From positions 1-48,981 of the forward strand of contig JBCCJA010000024.1 in assembly GCA_039045975.1 (NCBI GenBank): 48,981 nt of DNA. The letters run 5' to 3'. Numbering within the stretch: position 1 is the first letter of the stretch; every line of letters starts with the position of its first letter. The position numbers were made by a program, and so were the translations under genes. Below the pieces are notes generated by a model. That model had not been told where the DNA came from. It worked only from the letters and a program-made list of their open reading frames with translations, and searched no databases. This stretch comes from JBCCJA01 sp039045975. Lineage in GTDB: Bacteria > Planctomycetota > Planctomycetia > Planctomycetales > Planctomycetaceae. Shown here one piece after another: positions 7,771-16,727 of this stretch.

Positions 7771-10040
7771 GCGCCCCCATCGCGGAGAAACCGCGGGTCG
7801 ATGTCGCCGGCCTGCTCGATCGGGCCAAGCGGCTGATCCACGCCAAAGAAGGCTGGATGACGCGGCAGTTGGTCCGGACACCCGGAAAGTTCGGCCTCGG
7901 GCAGGTCCCGGCCAAGTTCGCCCCGGACGCGACGACGAAGGCGGTTTGCGGCTTCTGCTCGACCGGCTGCGGTCTGAACGTCCACCTGCAGGGCGGCGAA
8001 GCGGTCTCGCTGACGCCCGCGACCGAGTACCCGGTCAATCTCGGCATGGCCTGCCCGAAGGGCTGGGAGGCACTCGCCGTGCTCGACGCCCCCGACCGGG
8101 CAACCTCGCCGCTGATGCGGGACGCGGCCGGCGAACTCGTACCGGTCGACTGGGACACGGCGTTGACCGACATGGTCGGCCGGATCGGCAAGATCGGCGA
8201 CGAGCACGGGCGGGACGCGGTCGCGTTCCTGAGCACCGGGCAGATCGCGGTCGAAGAGATGGCGTTGCTCGGGGCGGTCGCGAAGTTCGGCCTCGGCATG
8301 GTCCACGGCGACGGGAACACGCGGCAGTGCATGGCGACCGCCGTGACCGCCTACAAGCAGTCGTTCGGCTTCGACGCGCCGCCCTACACGTACGCCGACT
8401 ACGAACAGTCGGACTGCCTCGTCTTCGTCGGCGCGAACCCCTGTATCGCCCACCCGATCATGTGGGAGCGGGTGCTGCGGAATCAGAAGTCGCCCGAGAT
8501 CCTCGTCGTCGACCCCCGCACGACCGAGACCGCGACGAACGCGACGCTGCACCTGCCGATCGCCTCGAAGTCGGACCAGGCGTTGTTCTACGGGTTCGCG
8601 AAGCTCGCGATCGACGGCGGCCATGTCGACAAAGAGTTCGTCGCCGCCCACACCGACGGCTACGCCGACTACGCCGACTTCGTCGCCGCGTACGACGTCG
8701 CCCGCGTCGCCGTCGAGACCGGGCTGAGCGAGCAGACGGTCCGCGACGCCGCCGAGCGGATCTTCGCCGCATCGGCACCCTCGTTCTGGTGGACGATGGG
8801 CGTCAACCAGTCGCACCAGGGCACGCGGACGGCCCAGGCGATCATCAACCTCGCGTTGCTGCTCGGGGCGATCGGTCGGCCCGGGACGGGCGCGAATTCG
8901 ATCACCGGCCAGTGCAACGCGATGGGCTCGCGGCTGTTCTCGAACACGACGGCGTTGTTCGCCGGGCGTTCGTTCGAGAGCGAGAGAGACCGCCGCGAGA
9001 CGGCGTCGGTCCTCGGCATTTCGGCCGAGACGATCCCCGACCGGCCGAGTTACGCCTACCACGAGATCCTCGAGGCCGTCGAACGGGGCGAGGTCAAGGC
9101 CCTGTGGGTCGTCGCGACCAACCCGGCCCACAGCTGGATCGACCAGAACCGCTTCCGACGGCTGCGGGACAAGCTCGACCTGCTCGTCGTGCAGGACATG
9201 TACGACAGCACCGAAACGGCACGGCTGGCCGACATCGTCCTGCCCGCCGCGGCGTGGGGCGAGAAAGAGGGCACGTTTATCAACAGCGAACGCCGCATCG
9301 GCCTGTTGAAGAAGGTCAAACGCGCCCCCGGGCAGGCGTTGACCGATTTCGACATCTTCCGGCTCGTCGCGGCGTACGCCGGCTGCGGCCACATGTTCGA
9401 GGCGTGGGACTCGCCGGAAGCGGTTTTCGGGATCTTGCAGAAGCTCTCGGCCGGTCGACCCTGCGACGTCACGGGCATCGGTCACGGTCACGAAAGTCCG
9501 TATCGCCACCTCGACGAGGCGGGCGGGATCCAGTGGCCCTATCCGGCCGCCGGGGCCGGGTCGGCCGCCCAAGACGAGACCGAACGCCGTTTATTCGAGG
9601 ACGGGAAGTTTTATCACCCCGGCGGGCGGGCGAGATTAATCAGCGAAGCCCCGTCCCCGTCGCCGGAACAGCCCGACGGCGACTTCCCGCTGCTGCTGCT
9701 GACCGGCCGCGGCTCGGCCTCGCAGTGGCACACGCAGACACGCACGAAAAAGTCGGCGGTGCTGAGAAAGCTCTATCCGGCCGACGCTTACTTAGAAATT
9801 CACCCCGACGACGCGGCCAGGCTCGGCGTGCGGACCGGCGAGGGTGTCGCCGTCGCGTCCCGCCGCGGAGAGCTGACCGCGAAGGCGTTCGTGACGCGTA
9901 ACGTCGCCCCAGGGCACGTCTTCGCGCCGATGCACGACGAGCACACGAACAAACTGACCAACTGGGTCTTCGACCCGTACTCGAAACAGCCGTCGTACAA
10001 GTCCTGCGCCGTCCGGGTCGCCCCGGCCGACTGGGGCTGA
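7767..10040 (+). CDS. nasA: Assimilatory nitrate reductase catalytic subunit (bis-MGD)
   Basis: Reduces nitrate to nitrite at a molybdenum bis-MGD centre. The 757-residue product has an N-terminal 4Fe-4S motif C61-x2-C64-x3-C68-x27-C96 and the probable Mo ligand Cys188 in GNTRQCMATA. That Cys places it in the Nap/Nas group rather than the Nar group, which uses Asp. The C-terminal MGD-binding domain is present (LLTGRGSASQWHTQTRT and SYKSCAVRV). No Tat signal precedes it, so it is cytoplasmic and assimilatory. Unlike enterobacterial NasA it has no C-terminal BFD domain, and no FAD partner gene is adjacent. Instead it is translationally coupled to the DmsBC fusion, so electrons may come from quinol. 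A formate-dehydrogenase-like role is less likely given the nrt and nir neighbours. Confidence 0.9.
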   Translation: MSAPIAEKPRVDVAGLLDRAKRLIHAKEGWMTRQLVRTPGKFGLGQVPAKFAPDATTKAVCGFCSTGCGLNVHLQGGEAVSLTPATEYPVNLGMACPKGWEALAVLDAPDRATSPLMRDAAGELVPVDWDTALTDMVGRIGKIGDEHGRDAVAFLSTGQIAVEEMALLGAVAKFGLGMVHGDGNTRQCMATAVTAYKQSFGFDAPPYTYADYEQSDCLVFVGANPCIAHPIMWERVLRNQKSPEILVVDPRTTETATNATLHLPIASKSDQALFYGFAKLAIDGGHVDKEFVAAHTDGYADYADFVAAYDVARVAVETGLSEQTVRDAAERIFAASAPSFWWTMGVNQSHQGTRTAQAIINLALLLGAIGRPGTGANSITGQCNAMGSRLFSNTTALFAGRSFESERDRRETASVLGISAETIPDRPSYAYHEILEAVERGEVKALWVVATNPAHSWIDQNRFRRLRDKLDLLVVQDMYDSTETARLADIVLPAAAWGEKEGTFINSERRIGLLKKVKRAPGQALTDFDIFRLVAAYAGCGHMFEAWDSPEAVFGILQKLSAGRPCDVTGIGHGHESPYRHLDEAGGIQWPYPAAGAGSAAQDETERRLFEDGKFYHPGGRARLISEAPSPSPEQPDGDFPLLLLTGRGSASQWHTQTRTKKSAVLRKLYPADAYLEIHPDDAARLGVRTGEGVAVASRRGELTAKAFVTRNVAPGHVFAPMHDEHTNKLTNWVFDPYSKQPSYKSCAVRVAPADWG

Positions 10041-10091
10041 CGCTGTCGGACTGAATTGAAGCCTTCCCCGTTTAAAGAGAAACCGACGCTG

Positions 10092-11549
10092 ATGAACATC
10101 ACTCTTAAAAATATCCTCGCCCCGTGGGCCGCGACGTTCGCGGTCTGCCTGACGACGTTCGTCGTCGGCTGCGGCGGCCCGGCCCCGGCGACGACCGAGA
10201 CCGAAGAGCCGGCCGGGTCTTCGGCCGAAGCCGAAGCGGTCGCGAGCTGGCTCGACGAAGGCGAGACCGAACTGCTCGACGTCGAGAAGACCGACCTCGT
10301 CTTCGGCTTCATTAAGCTGACCGACTGCGCCCCGATCGTCATCGCGAAGGAGAAAGGCTTCTTCGACGACGAAGGCCTGTCGGTCACCGTCGAGGCCCAG
10401 GCGAACTGGAAGGTGCTGCTCGACCGGGTGATTTCGGGCGAACTCGACGGGGCCCACATGCTGTCGGGCCAGCCGATCGCCGCGACGATCGGGTTCGGCA
10501 CAGAGGCCCACATCATCACGCCGTACAGCCTCGACTACAACGGGAACGGCATCACCGTCGACCCGGAGGTCTGGCGGAAGATGCAGGCGAACGACCCGAA
10601 GCTCGACACGCCGACCCCGCCGCACCCGATCACCGCCGACGCGCTGAAGCCGGTGGTCGAAGAATATAAGCAGGCCGAAGGTAAGGCGTTCCCGATGGGG
10701 ATGGTCTTCCCGGTTTCGACTCACAATTACGAAATACGCTACTGGCTCGCCGCGGCAGGCATTAATCCCGGCTTTTACACCGACACGGACAAGGCCGGCT
10801 TCACCGACGCCGACGTGCAGCTGTCGGTCACGCCGCCGCCGCAGATGCCGGCGACGCTGGAGCAGGGCACGATCAAGGGCTACTGCGTCGGCGAGCCGTG
10901 GAACCAGAACGCGGTCGTCCGGGACATCGGCGTTTCGGTCTGTACCAACTACGAGATCTGGAAGAACAATCCGGAGAAGGTCTTCGGCATTACGAAGAAG
11001 TGGGCCGACGAGCACCCGCAGACGTTGCTCGCAGTCGTGAAGGCCCTTATTAAGGCCGGTAAGTGGCTCGACGAAAAGAACCCCGACGGGTCGTTCAAGA
11101 ACCGCGAAGAGGCCGTCAAGTACCTCGCGATGCCGAACTATGTCGGTGCCGACGAAGAGGTCATCGCTAATAGCATGACCGGGACGTTCCTGTTCCAGAA
11201 GTCGGACCGTCAGCCGATGCCCGACTTCAATGTCTTCTACGCCTACAACGCGAGTTATCCGTTCTATTCGGACTGCGTCTGGTTCTTGACGCAGATGCGT
11301 CGCTGGGGTCAGATCGGCGAGACGAAGTCGGCCGAATGGTACGACGAGATCGCCAAGAAGGTTTACAAGCCCGAACTCTATAAAGAGGCCGCCAACCTGC
11401 TCGTCGCGGAGGGCTTCATTTCGGCCGACGAGATCCCGGACACGGACGGCTACAAGCCGCCTACGACCGACTTCATCGACGGCAACAAGTACGACGGTCG
11501 CGACCCGATCGGCTACATCAACAGCTTCGAGATCGGCAACAAAGACTAA
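10092..11549 (+). CDS. nrtA: Nitrate-binding lipoprotein of the ABC transporter
   Basis: Binds nitrate (or nitrite) outside the inner membrane for the NrtBCD importer. The 485-residue product has a signal peptide with lipobox VVGC (Cys27), then an acidic Thr/Glu/Ala-rich linker to about residue 65, then an NrtA/CmpA/SsuA-type domain beginning FGFIKLTDCAPIVIAKEKGFF. A distinctive GAHMLSGQPIAATIG segment matches NrtA-like proteins. The start is ATG 10092 because it gives a regular 27-residue lipoprotein signal; a TTG at 10056 is an alternative. A strong hairpin follows the gene, which may let it accumulate above the permease. Bicarbonate (CmpA) is the main alternative, made unlikely by context. 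Confidence 0.88.
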   Translation: MNITLKNILAPWAATFAVCLTTFVVGCGGPAPATTETEEPAGSSAEAEAVASWLDEGETELLDVEKTDLVFGFIKLTDCAPIVIAKEKGFFDDEGLSVTVEAQANWKVLLDRVISGELDGAHMLSGQPIAATIGFGTEAHIITPYSLDYNGNGITVDPEVWRKMQANDPKLDTPTPPHPITADALKPVVEEYKQAEGKAFPMGMVFPVSTHNYEIRYWLAAAGINPGFYTDTDKAGFTDADVQLSVTPPPQMPATLEQGTIKGYCVGEPWNQNAVVRDIGVSVCTNYEIWKNNPEKVFGITKKWADEHPQTLLAVVKALIKAGKWLDEKNPDGSFKNREEAVKYLAMPNYVGADEEVIANSMTGTFLFQKSDRQPMPDFNVFYAYNASYPFYSDCVWFLTQMRRWGQIGETKSAEWYDEIAKKVYKPELYKEAANLLVAEGFISADEIPDTDGYKPPTTDFIDGNKYDGRDPIGYINSFEIGNKD

Positions 11550-11564
11550 GTAGGACGGCGCTGC

Positions 11565-11593
11565 GGAAGGGCCGGGCGTGGCCCGGCCCTTCC
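11565..11593 (+). promoter_or_regulatory. Strong intercistronic hairpin between nrtA and nrtB
   Basis: GGAAGGGCCGGGC (11565-11577) pairs perfectly with GCCCGGCCCTTCC (11581-11593) around a three-base loop. There is no T-run directly after it, so it looks more like an mRNA-stabilising or partly attenuating hairpin after the binding-protein gene than a full terminator. Confidence 0.6.
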
Positions 11594-11636
11594 CGCGGCT
11601 TTCTTAAAACACACAAACGGCCCCGGGGCGGCGGAT

Positions 11637-12794
11637 ATGAAGTTCAAGTATAAGCTCATCAAGGCTTTGCACATCTGCGGCATCGGCGTGTTCGAGCCGG
11701 TGGTGCACCTCGTCACCGGAGAAGAGCCGGCGAAGCAGATCCCGCGGATCGGTAAATTTATCGTTGTGCCGATCGTGGGCGTCGTGGCGTTCATGTTCGC
11801 GTGGCACTTCGCGGCGGCCGGGTTGAAGACTTCGTACGGCGACTTCCCGGGCCCGTCGCAGGTCTGGGCCGCCGTCGGCGACCTCCGCGAGGAGGCCCGC
11901 GTCGACGCCGAGAAGCGGGTCGCGTTCGCCGAGAAGAAGGCGAAAAACCTTGAGAAAATGCAGGCGGCCGCCGACAAGGCGGCCGCCGCTGGCGACGACG
12001 AAAAGGCCGAGCGGTGGATGTCGAAGGCCGAGTCGGAAGCGGGGCGCCGTTATTCGGGCAGCCCGACCTACTGGGACCAGATCATCACGAGTTTGAAGAC
12101 GGTCTTCACCGGGTTCCTGCTCGCCTCGGCGATCGCGATCCCGCTCGGCGTGATCTGCGGCCTGAGCCCGATCTTCAACGGGATGCTGCTGCCCTACATT
12201 CAGGTCTTCAAGCCGGTCTCGCCGCTGGCGTGGCTGCCGATCGTATTCATCCTCGTGAACACTGCGTACGCGACGATGGAGCCGGCCCCGCTGGCCGACA
12301 AGACCGACGAGACCGCCGTCGCCGCTTACGAGGAGGCCCTGGAATTCAAGTCGGGCTTCGAGGGCTGGATCCCGCCCGCGTTCGTCTCTTCGGCGATCAC
12401 GGTCGCGCTCTGTTCGCTGTGGCCGACGCTGACGAACACCGCGCTCGGCGTCGCGTCGATCGAGAAAGACCATATCAACGTCGCCCGGGTCCTTAAGCTC
12501 GGTACGTTCGAGCGGATCTTTAAGATAATCATCCCGAGTTCGCTGCCGCTGATGTTCGCGGGCCTGCGGATTTCGCTCGGCGTCGGCTGGATGGTGCTCG
12601 TCGCGGCCGACATGTTGAGTCAGAACCCCGGTCTCGGGAAGTTCGTCTGGGACATGTTCCAGAACGGCTCGAGCCAGACGATGTCGATGATCATGGTCGC
12701 GGTGTTCACTATCGGGTTCATCGGGTTGCTGCTCGACCGGATTATGATCGTGCTGCAGAAATTGGTGAGCTTCGACACGGCCGTCGCGGCTTGA
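11637..12794 (+). CDS. nrtB: Nitrate ABC transporter permease with two insertions
   Basis: Inner-membrane permease of the nitrate importer, 385 residues, against about 280 in usual NrtB proteins. A first helix lies at about 40-60 and the core permease domain at about 148-375. The ATPase-docking segment reads DHINVARVLKLGTFERIFKI. The extra length comes from two insertions. One is a charged Ala/Glu/Lys-rich helical stretch at about 81-140, probably a coiled coil. The other is an acidic stretch at about 209-247 between PIVFILVNTAY and FVSSAITVALCSLW. Both would fall in loops. The gene lies between two strong RNA hairpins. Confidence 0.87.
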   Translation: MKFKYKLIKALHICGIGVFEPVVHLVTGEEPAKQIPRIGKFIVVPIVGVVAFMFAWHFAAAGLKTSYGDFPGPSQVWAAVGDLREEARVDAEKRVAFAEKKAKNLEKMQAAADKAAAAGDDEKAERWMSKAESEAGRRYSGSPTYWDQIITSLKTVFTGFLLASAIAIPLGVICGLSPIFNGMLLPYIQVFKPVSPLAWLPIVFILVNTAYATMEPAPLADKTDETAVAAYEEALEFKSGFEGWIPPAFVSSAITVALCSLWPTLTNTALGVASIEKDHINVARVLKLGTFERIFKIIIPSSLPLMFAGLRISLGVGWMVLVAADMLSQNPGLGKFVWDMFQNGSSQTMSMIMVAVFTIGFIGLLLDRIMIVLQKLVSFDTAVAA

Positions 12795-12809
12795 TGCGGG
12801 CTTCCCCCG

Positions 12810-12836
12810 CCGGCCGCGGCATGATGCCGCGGCCGG
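12810..12836 (+). promoter_or_regulatory. Strong intercistronic hairpin between nrtB and nrtC
   Basis: CCGGCCGCGGC (12810-12820) and GCCGCGGCCGG (12826-12836) form an 11-bp perfect stem with loop ATGAT. Only GCTTTCC follows, so full termination is doubtful. It may set the 3' end of a processed nrtAB message or act as an attenuator. Confidence 0.55.
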
Positions 12837-12888
12837 GCTTTCCGACACGGCGGTCACTGCGAAGTACCGATTAAAAGGTCGATCTGAC

Positions 12889-13746
12889 ATGTCGTTCATC
12901 GAACTTAAGAACGTCCGTAAGGGCTACGGCGAGGGCTCGCTACGGACCGAGGTTCTCGACGACATCAATCTGTCGATCGAAGAGGGCGAGTTCGTCGCCG
13001 TCGTCGGGTTCTCGGGGAGCGGGAAGACGACGCTGATCTCGCTGGTGGCGGGCCTGCTTGAGGCCGACGCGGGCGAGGTGCTTTATAAAGGGGCACCCGT
13101 GCCCGGGCCGGGCCCGGAGCGGGGGATCGTCTTCCAGAATTATTCGCTGCTGCCGTGGCTGACGGTCACCGGCAACGTCGAGCTGGCGGTGAAGCAGGTC
13201 TTCCCGGAGAAGTCGGCCGCCGAGCGGCGTGAGCACGCCGTCCGCTATATCGACATGGTCAACCTGAAGCGGGCCCTATGGAAGCGGCCGCACGAGCTGT
13301 CGGGCGGTATGCGGCAGCGGGTTTCGGTGGCGCGGACGCTGTCGATGCAGCCCGAGGTGCTTCTGCTCGACGAGCCGTTCGGCGCCCTCGACGCGCTGAC
13401 CCGCGCGACGCTTCAGGACGAACTGATGAAGATCTGGGAGCAGGACCGTCGGACGGTGTTGATGATCACCAACGACGTCGACGAAGCGCTTCTGCTGTCA
13501 GACCGCATCATCCCCCTCACGCCGGGGCCGAAGGCGACGCTGGGGCCGGAGTTCAAGGTCGACCTCGACCGCCCGCGGGACCGCACGGAAATGAACCACG
13601 ACCCGGAGTTCACACGGCTCCGCAACGAGATCACGCACTACCTCACCGAGGTGAACGCCGAGAGCAAGCTCGCGGCGATGAAGACGGCCCGACGCCTGCC
13701 CGACATCAAGCCGATCGATCTGCTCGCGCCGACCTCCAAGGCCTGA
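12889..13746 (+). CDS. nrtC: Nitrate ABC transporter ATP-binding protein (first)
   Basis: Cytoplasmic ATPase of the nitrate importer, 285 residues. Walker A GFSGSGKTT at 40-48, signature LSGGM at 137-141, Walker B VLLLDE at 157-162, and the NrtD/SsuB/TauB-type phrase YSLLPWLTV. It lacks the C-terminal NrtA-like regulatory domain that cyanobacterial NrtC carries, so naming it C or D is arbitrary. It probably pairs with the second ATPase as a heterodimer. The start ATG at 12889 has AAGG upstream. Confidence 0.87.
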   Translation: MSFIELKNVRKGYGEGSLRTEVLDDINLSIEEGEFVAVVGFSGSGKTTLISLVAGLLEADAGEVLYKGAPVPGPGPERGIVFQNYSLLPWLTVTGNVELAVKQVFPEKSAAERREHAVRYIDMVNLKRALWKRPHELSGGMRQRVSVARTLSMQPEVLLLDEPFGALDALTRATLQDELMKIWEQDRRTVLMITNDVDEALLLSDRIIPLTPGPKATLGPEFKVDLDRPRDRTEMNHDPEFTRLRNEITHYLTEVNAESKLAAMKTARRLPDIKPIDLLAPTSKA

Positions 13747-13791
13747 CCGCACACGCCTCGCACACCCCTACAAGACCCCCGGACGATAGCC

Positions 13792-14817
13792 ATGGCGACC
13801 ATCCTCGAAGAGCCCGCCCTTGACGCGACGAAGCCCCGCGTCGGCCGGACGCACGTCGAGATCACGGGCCTCAATAAGACCTATCCGACGCCGAACGGCG
13901 GGAAGGCGGTGATCGTCGACGGGTTCGAGGTCGAGATCGGCGAAGGCGAGTTCATCGCGATCATCGGCCACTCGGGCTGCGGCAAGACGACGGTGCTGCA
14001 GATGGTCGCCGGCCTGAACCCGAAGACGTTCGGGACGATCTCCGTCGCCGGGCGAGAGGTCTCGGGCCCGGGGCCCGACCGCGGCGTCGTGTTCCAGGCG
14101 CCATGCCTGCTGCCGTGGTTCACGACGTTGGGCAACGTGATGCTCGGTGTCGACCGCGTCTATCCCGACGCGTCGAAGAAAGACCGCAAGGAACTGGCCG
14201 AGTATTTCCTCGACCTCGTCGGCCTCGGCGACGCGATCCACAAGTGGCCGAAGGAGCTGTCGCAGGGGATGCAGCAGCGGGTCGGCATCGCCCGGGCGCT
14301 CGCGTTGCAGCCGAAGATGCTGCTGCTCGACGAGCCGTTCGGCATGCTCGATTCGCTGACGCGGATGGAGCTGCAGGACATCTTGCTCGGCCTGCTGCAG
14401 CGTCTAAAAATCACCACGATGATGGTCACGCATGATGTGGACGAGGCGCTCTACTTGAGCGACCGCATCGTGATGATGACGAACGGCCCGGCGGCGAAGG
14501 TCGGCCAGATCCTGCCGATCCCGTTCGAACGCCCGCGGGACCGCGACTCCGTGCTCGGTCACGAGAGCTATTACGACCTCCGGGAGTCATTGCTCGACTT
14601 CCTGGAAGAACAGGACGAGAAGAAAGGCAAGGCCGCCAAAGAGCCGCAGCCGGGCGAGACGGCCACCTTCGAGGCGATCAACGCGACGCAGACGAAGATC
14701 GAGAAGTACCAGAAGTCACAGGAACGCGACCGACGCATGCAGACGATCGACGAGGCCGGCGGGATGCTCGGCGGCATGATCGATGCGGACGACGTGCGGG
14801 CCGACAGGCAACCTTAA
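13792..14817 (+). CDS. nrtD: Nitrate ABC transporter ATP-binding protein (second)
   Basis: Second ATPase of the importer, 341 residues. Walker A GHSGCGKTT at 59-67, Walker B LLLDE around 177-181. The signature reads LSQGM (156-160), with Gln in place of the usual first Gly, as in many NrtD/SsuB homologues. After the ABC domain (to about 285) comes a charged, probably helical tail of about 55 residues (EEQDEKKGKAAKEP... through DRRMQTIDEAGG) of unknown role. The partner ATPase has the standard signature, so the two sites of a heterodimer would differ. Confidence 0.86.
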   Translation: MATILEEPALDATKPRVGRTHVEITGLNKTYPTPNGGKAVIVDGFEVEIGEGEFIAIIGHSGCGKTTVLQMVAGLNPKTFGTISVAGREVSGPGPDRGVVFQAPCLLPWFTTLGNVMLGVDRVYPDASKKDRKELAEYFLDLVGLGDAIHKWPKELSQGMQQRVGIARALALQPKMLLLDEPFGMLDSLTRMELQDILLGLLQRLKITTMMVTHDVDEALYLSDRIVMMTNGPAAKVGQILPIPFERPRDRDSVLGHESYYDLRESLLDFLEEQDEKKGKAAKEPQPGETATFEAINATQTKIEKYQKSQERDRRMQTIDEAGGMLGGMIDADDVRADRQP

Positions 14818-14862
14818 GACAGTGGTCGGCCCGGAGTACACGGCCGACGCGGGACGAAAGTG

Positions 14863-14897
14863 GCTAGTAGCTAACCGCTAAAAGCTAAGAGCTGAAA
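14863..14897 (+). repeat. Five tandem heptamers directly upstream of nirA
   Basis: The 35 bases before the nirA start region divide exactly into GCTAGTA, GCTAACC, GCTAAAA, GCTAAGA and GCTGAAA. All share GCT plus a variable 4-mer. The array ends one base before the nirA ATG (14899) and replaces a recognisable Shine-Dalgarno, so it forms the translation start region of nirA. Confidence 0.8.
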
Positions 14898-14898
14898 T

Positions 14899-16719
14899 AT
14901 GAGTGACAACGGATTCAGCGACGAGCAGAAATATTATCTGCAGGGCCTGGCGATGGGCGTCGACGTCGCCCGGACTGCCCGCGGTCTGAACGTGTTGTCG
15001 GGCGGCGGCGGGAACGGCACGGCGGTGACGGTCGGCGCGGCGGCCGAACCTCCGCCCCCGGGCGGCCCGGAACTGATGGCGATCGAGGCCCAAGACGCGA
15101 CGAAGGCCGCTGGCGGGAAGCTCTGTAAGGAAGAGGTCGCGAAGCGGGAGAAGCACCCCTTCAAGATGACGGCCGAGATGGAGGCGAACGCCGCCGCCGG
15201 CCAGTTCCCGAAGGGCACCGACGTCCTGCTCTATAAATTCAGCGGCATGTTCTACGTCGCCCCGGCGCAGGACGCATACATGTGTCGGATGCGGTTCCCG
15301 GGCGGGCACGTCACGGCGCCGCAGCTCCGCGGGATCGCCGACATGTCGGAGACCCACGCCGGCGGCTACATCGATATCACGACCCGCGGGAACCTGCAGT
15401 ACCGCGAGATCCCGGTCGACAAGCCGGTCGAGGTGATCCGCGGGCTGATGGACCTCGGTGTCATCATCCGCGGCTCGGGCGCGGACAACGTGCGGAACGT
15501 GACCGGTACGGCGACGGCCGGATTCGACCGGCAGGAGTTCCTCGACACCCTGCCGCTCGCGAAGGACATTCACCACCACATCCTGTCGCGACCGGAGCTG
15601 TACGGGCTGCCGCGGAAATTTAATATTTCGTTCGAGGGCGGCGGCGTGATCGCCACGCTGGAGGACACGAACGACATCGGGTTCCAGGCGGTCCGCGTCA
15701 CCGACGATCAGGCAACCGCCGAGTTGCCCGCGGGCGTCTACATGCGGCTGACGCTGGGCGGGATCACGGGACACTTCGACTTCGCCCGCCCGACCGGCGT
15801 GATCCTCGATCCGGGCGAGTGTGTCGAGGTCGCCGACGCGATCCTGCGTGTGTTCATCAAAAACGGCGACCGCACGAACCGTAAGAAGGCCCGGCTCAAA
15901 TACCTGCTCGACGACTGGGGCTTCGATAAATACATCGGCGAGGTCGAGGCGGTCCTCGGCCGGACACTTAAGCGGGCCGCTGAAGATCAGTACGAGATGC
16001 CGCCCGCGCCCGACCGCTGGGCCCACGTAGGCGTGCACGAGCAGGCGCAAGAAGGCAAACGCTATATCGGCGTCGTCTTCCCGGTCGGGCGTATGACGGC
16101 GGAGCAGGGCCGGCGGCTGGCAGATCTCGCGTATCGCTACGGCGGCGGATACCTGCGGCTGACCGTCTGGCAAAACCTCTTAATTCCCGACGTCGACGAG
16201 GCCGACGTCGAGACGGTCGTCGCCGAGATCAAGGACATGGGGCTCGACGTCGAGGCCTCCAGCGTGCGGGCCGGGCTCGTCGCGTGCACCGGCAACGCCG
16301 GCTGTAAGTTTGCCGGGGCCGACACGAAGGGCCAGGCGATGCGGCTGGCCGACTACTTGGAGGAGCGGGTCGAACTCGACACGCCGATCAACATCCACTT
16401 CACCGGCTGCCACCACAGCTGCGCCCAGCATTATATCGGCGACATCGGCTTCGAAGGGACGAAGGTCGAGGTCGGCGACGACATGGTCGAGGGCTACCAC
16501 ATGGCGATCGGCGGCGGGTACGCCGACACGCAGGGCATCGGCCGCGTGCTGATTAAATCGCTGGCGTTCGACGACATCCCGCCGACCGTCGAGCGGCTGA
16601 TCAATCACTATTTGGAGAACCGTGTCGGCCCGGCCGAGACGTTCGTCGAGTTTTCTCGGCGTGCCGGGGACGAAGAACTGGTCACAGCGGCCCGCGGGAC
16701 GGAGGCGGTCGCGGTCTGA
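14899..16719 (+). CDS. nirA: Ferredoxin-type siroheme nitrite reductase
   Basis: Reduces nitrite to ammonium with six electrons at a siroheme-4Fe-4S centre. The 606-residue product has the cluster ligands C463-x5-C469-x34-C504-x3-C508 (CTGNAGC and GCHHSC), plus duplicated ferredoxin-fold halves (ITTRGNLQYREI and LTVWQNLLIP). It is about 60-90 residues longer than plant or cyanobacterial NirA. The extra N-terminus starts with FSDEQKYYLQGLAMG (residues 6-20), a motif repeated near-identically in the reductase encoded next, and continues with a Gly/Pro-rich linker to about residue 60. Sulfite reductase is the alternative; the nitrate genes around it favour nitrite. Confidence 0.9.
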   Translation: MSDNGFSDEQKYYLQGLAMGVDVARTARGLNVLSGGGGNGTAVTVGAAAEPPPPGGPELMAIEAQDATKAAGGKLCKEEVAKREKHPFKMTAEMEANAAAGQFPKGTDVLLYKFSGMFYVAPAQDAYMCRMRFPGGHVTAPQLRGIADMSETHAGGYIDITTRGNLQYREIPVDKPVEVIRGLMDLGVIIRGSGADNVRNVTGTATAGFDRQEFLDTLPLAKDIHHHILSRPELYGLPRKFNISFEGGGVIATLEDTNDIGFQAVRVTDDQATAELPAGVYMRLTLGGITGHFDFARPTGVILDPGECVEVADAILRVFIKNGDRTNRKKARLKYLLDDWGFDKYIGEVEAVLGRTLKRAAEDQYEMPPAPDRWAHVGVHEQAQEGKRYIGVVFPVGRMTAEQGRRLADLAYRYGGGYLRLTVWQNLLIPDVDEADVETVVAEIKDMGLDVEASSVRAGLVACTGNAGCKFAGADTKGQAMRLADYLEERVELDTPINIHFTGCHHSCAQHYIGDIGFEGTKVEVGDDMVEGYHMAIGGGYADTQGIGRVLIKSLAFDDIPPTVERLINHYLENRVGPAETFVEFSRRAGDEELVTAARGTEAVAV

Positions 16720-16727
16720 GCGGACGC

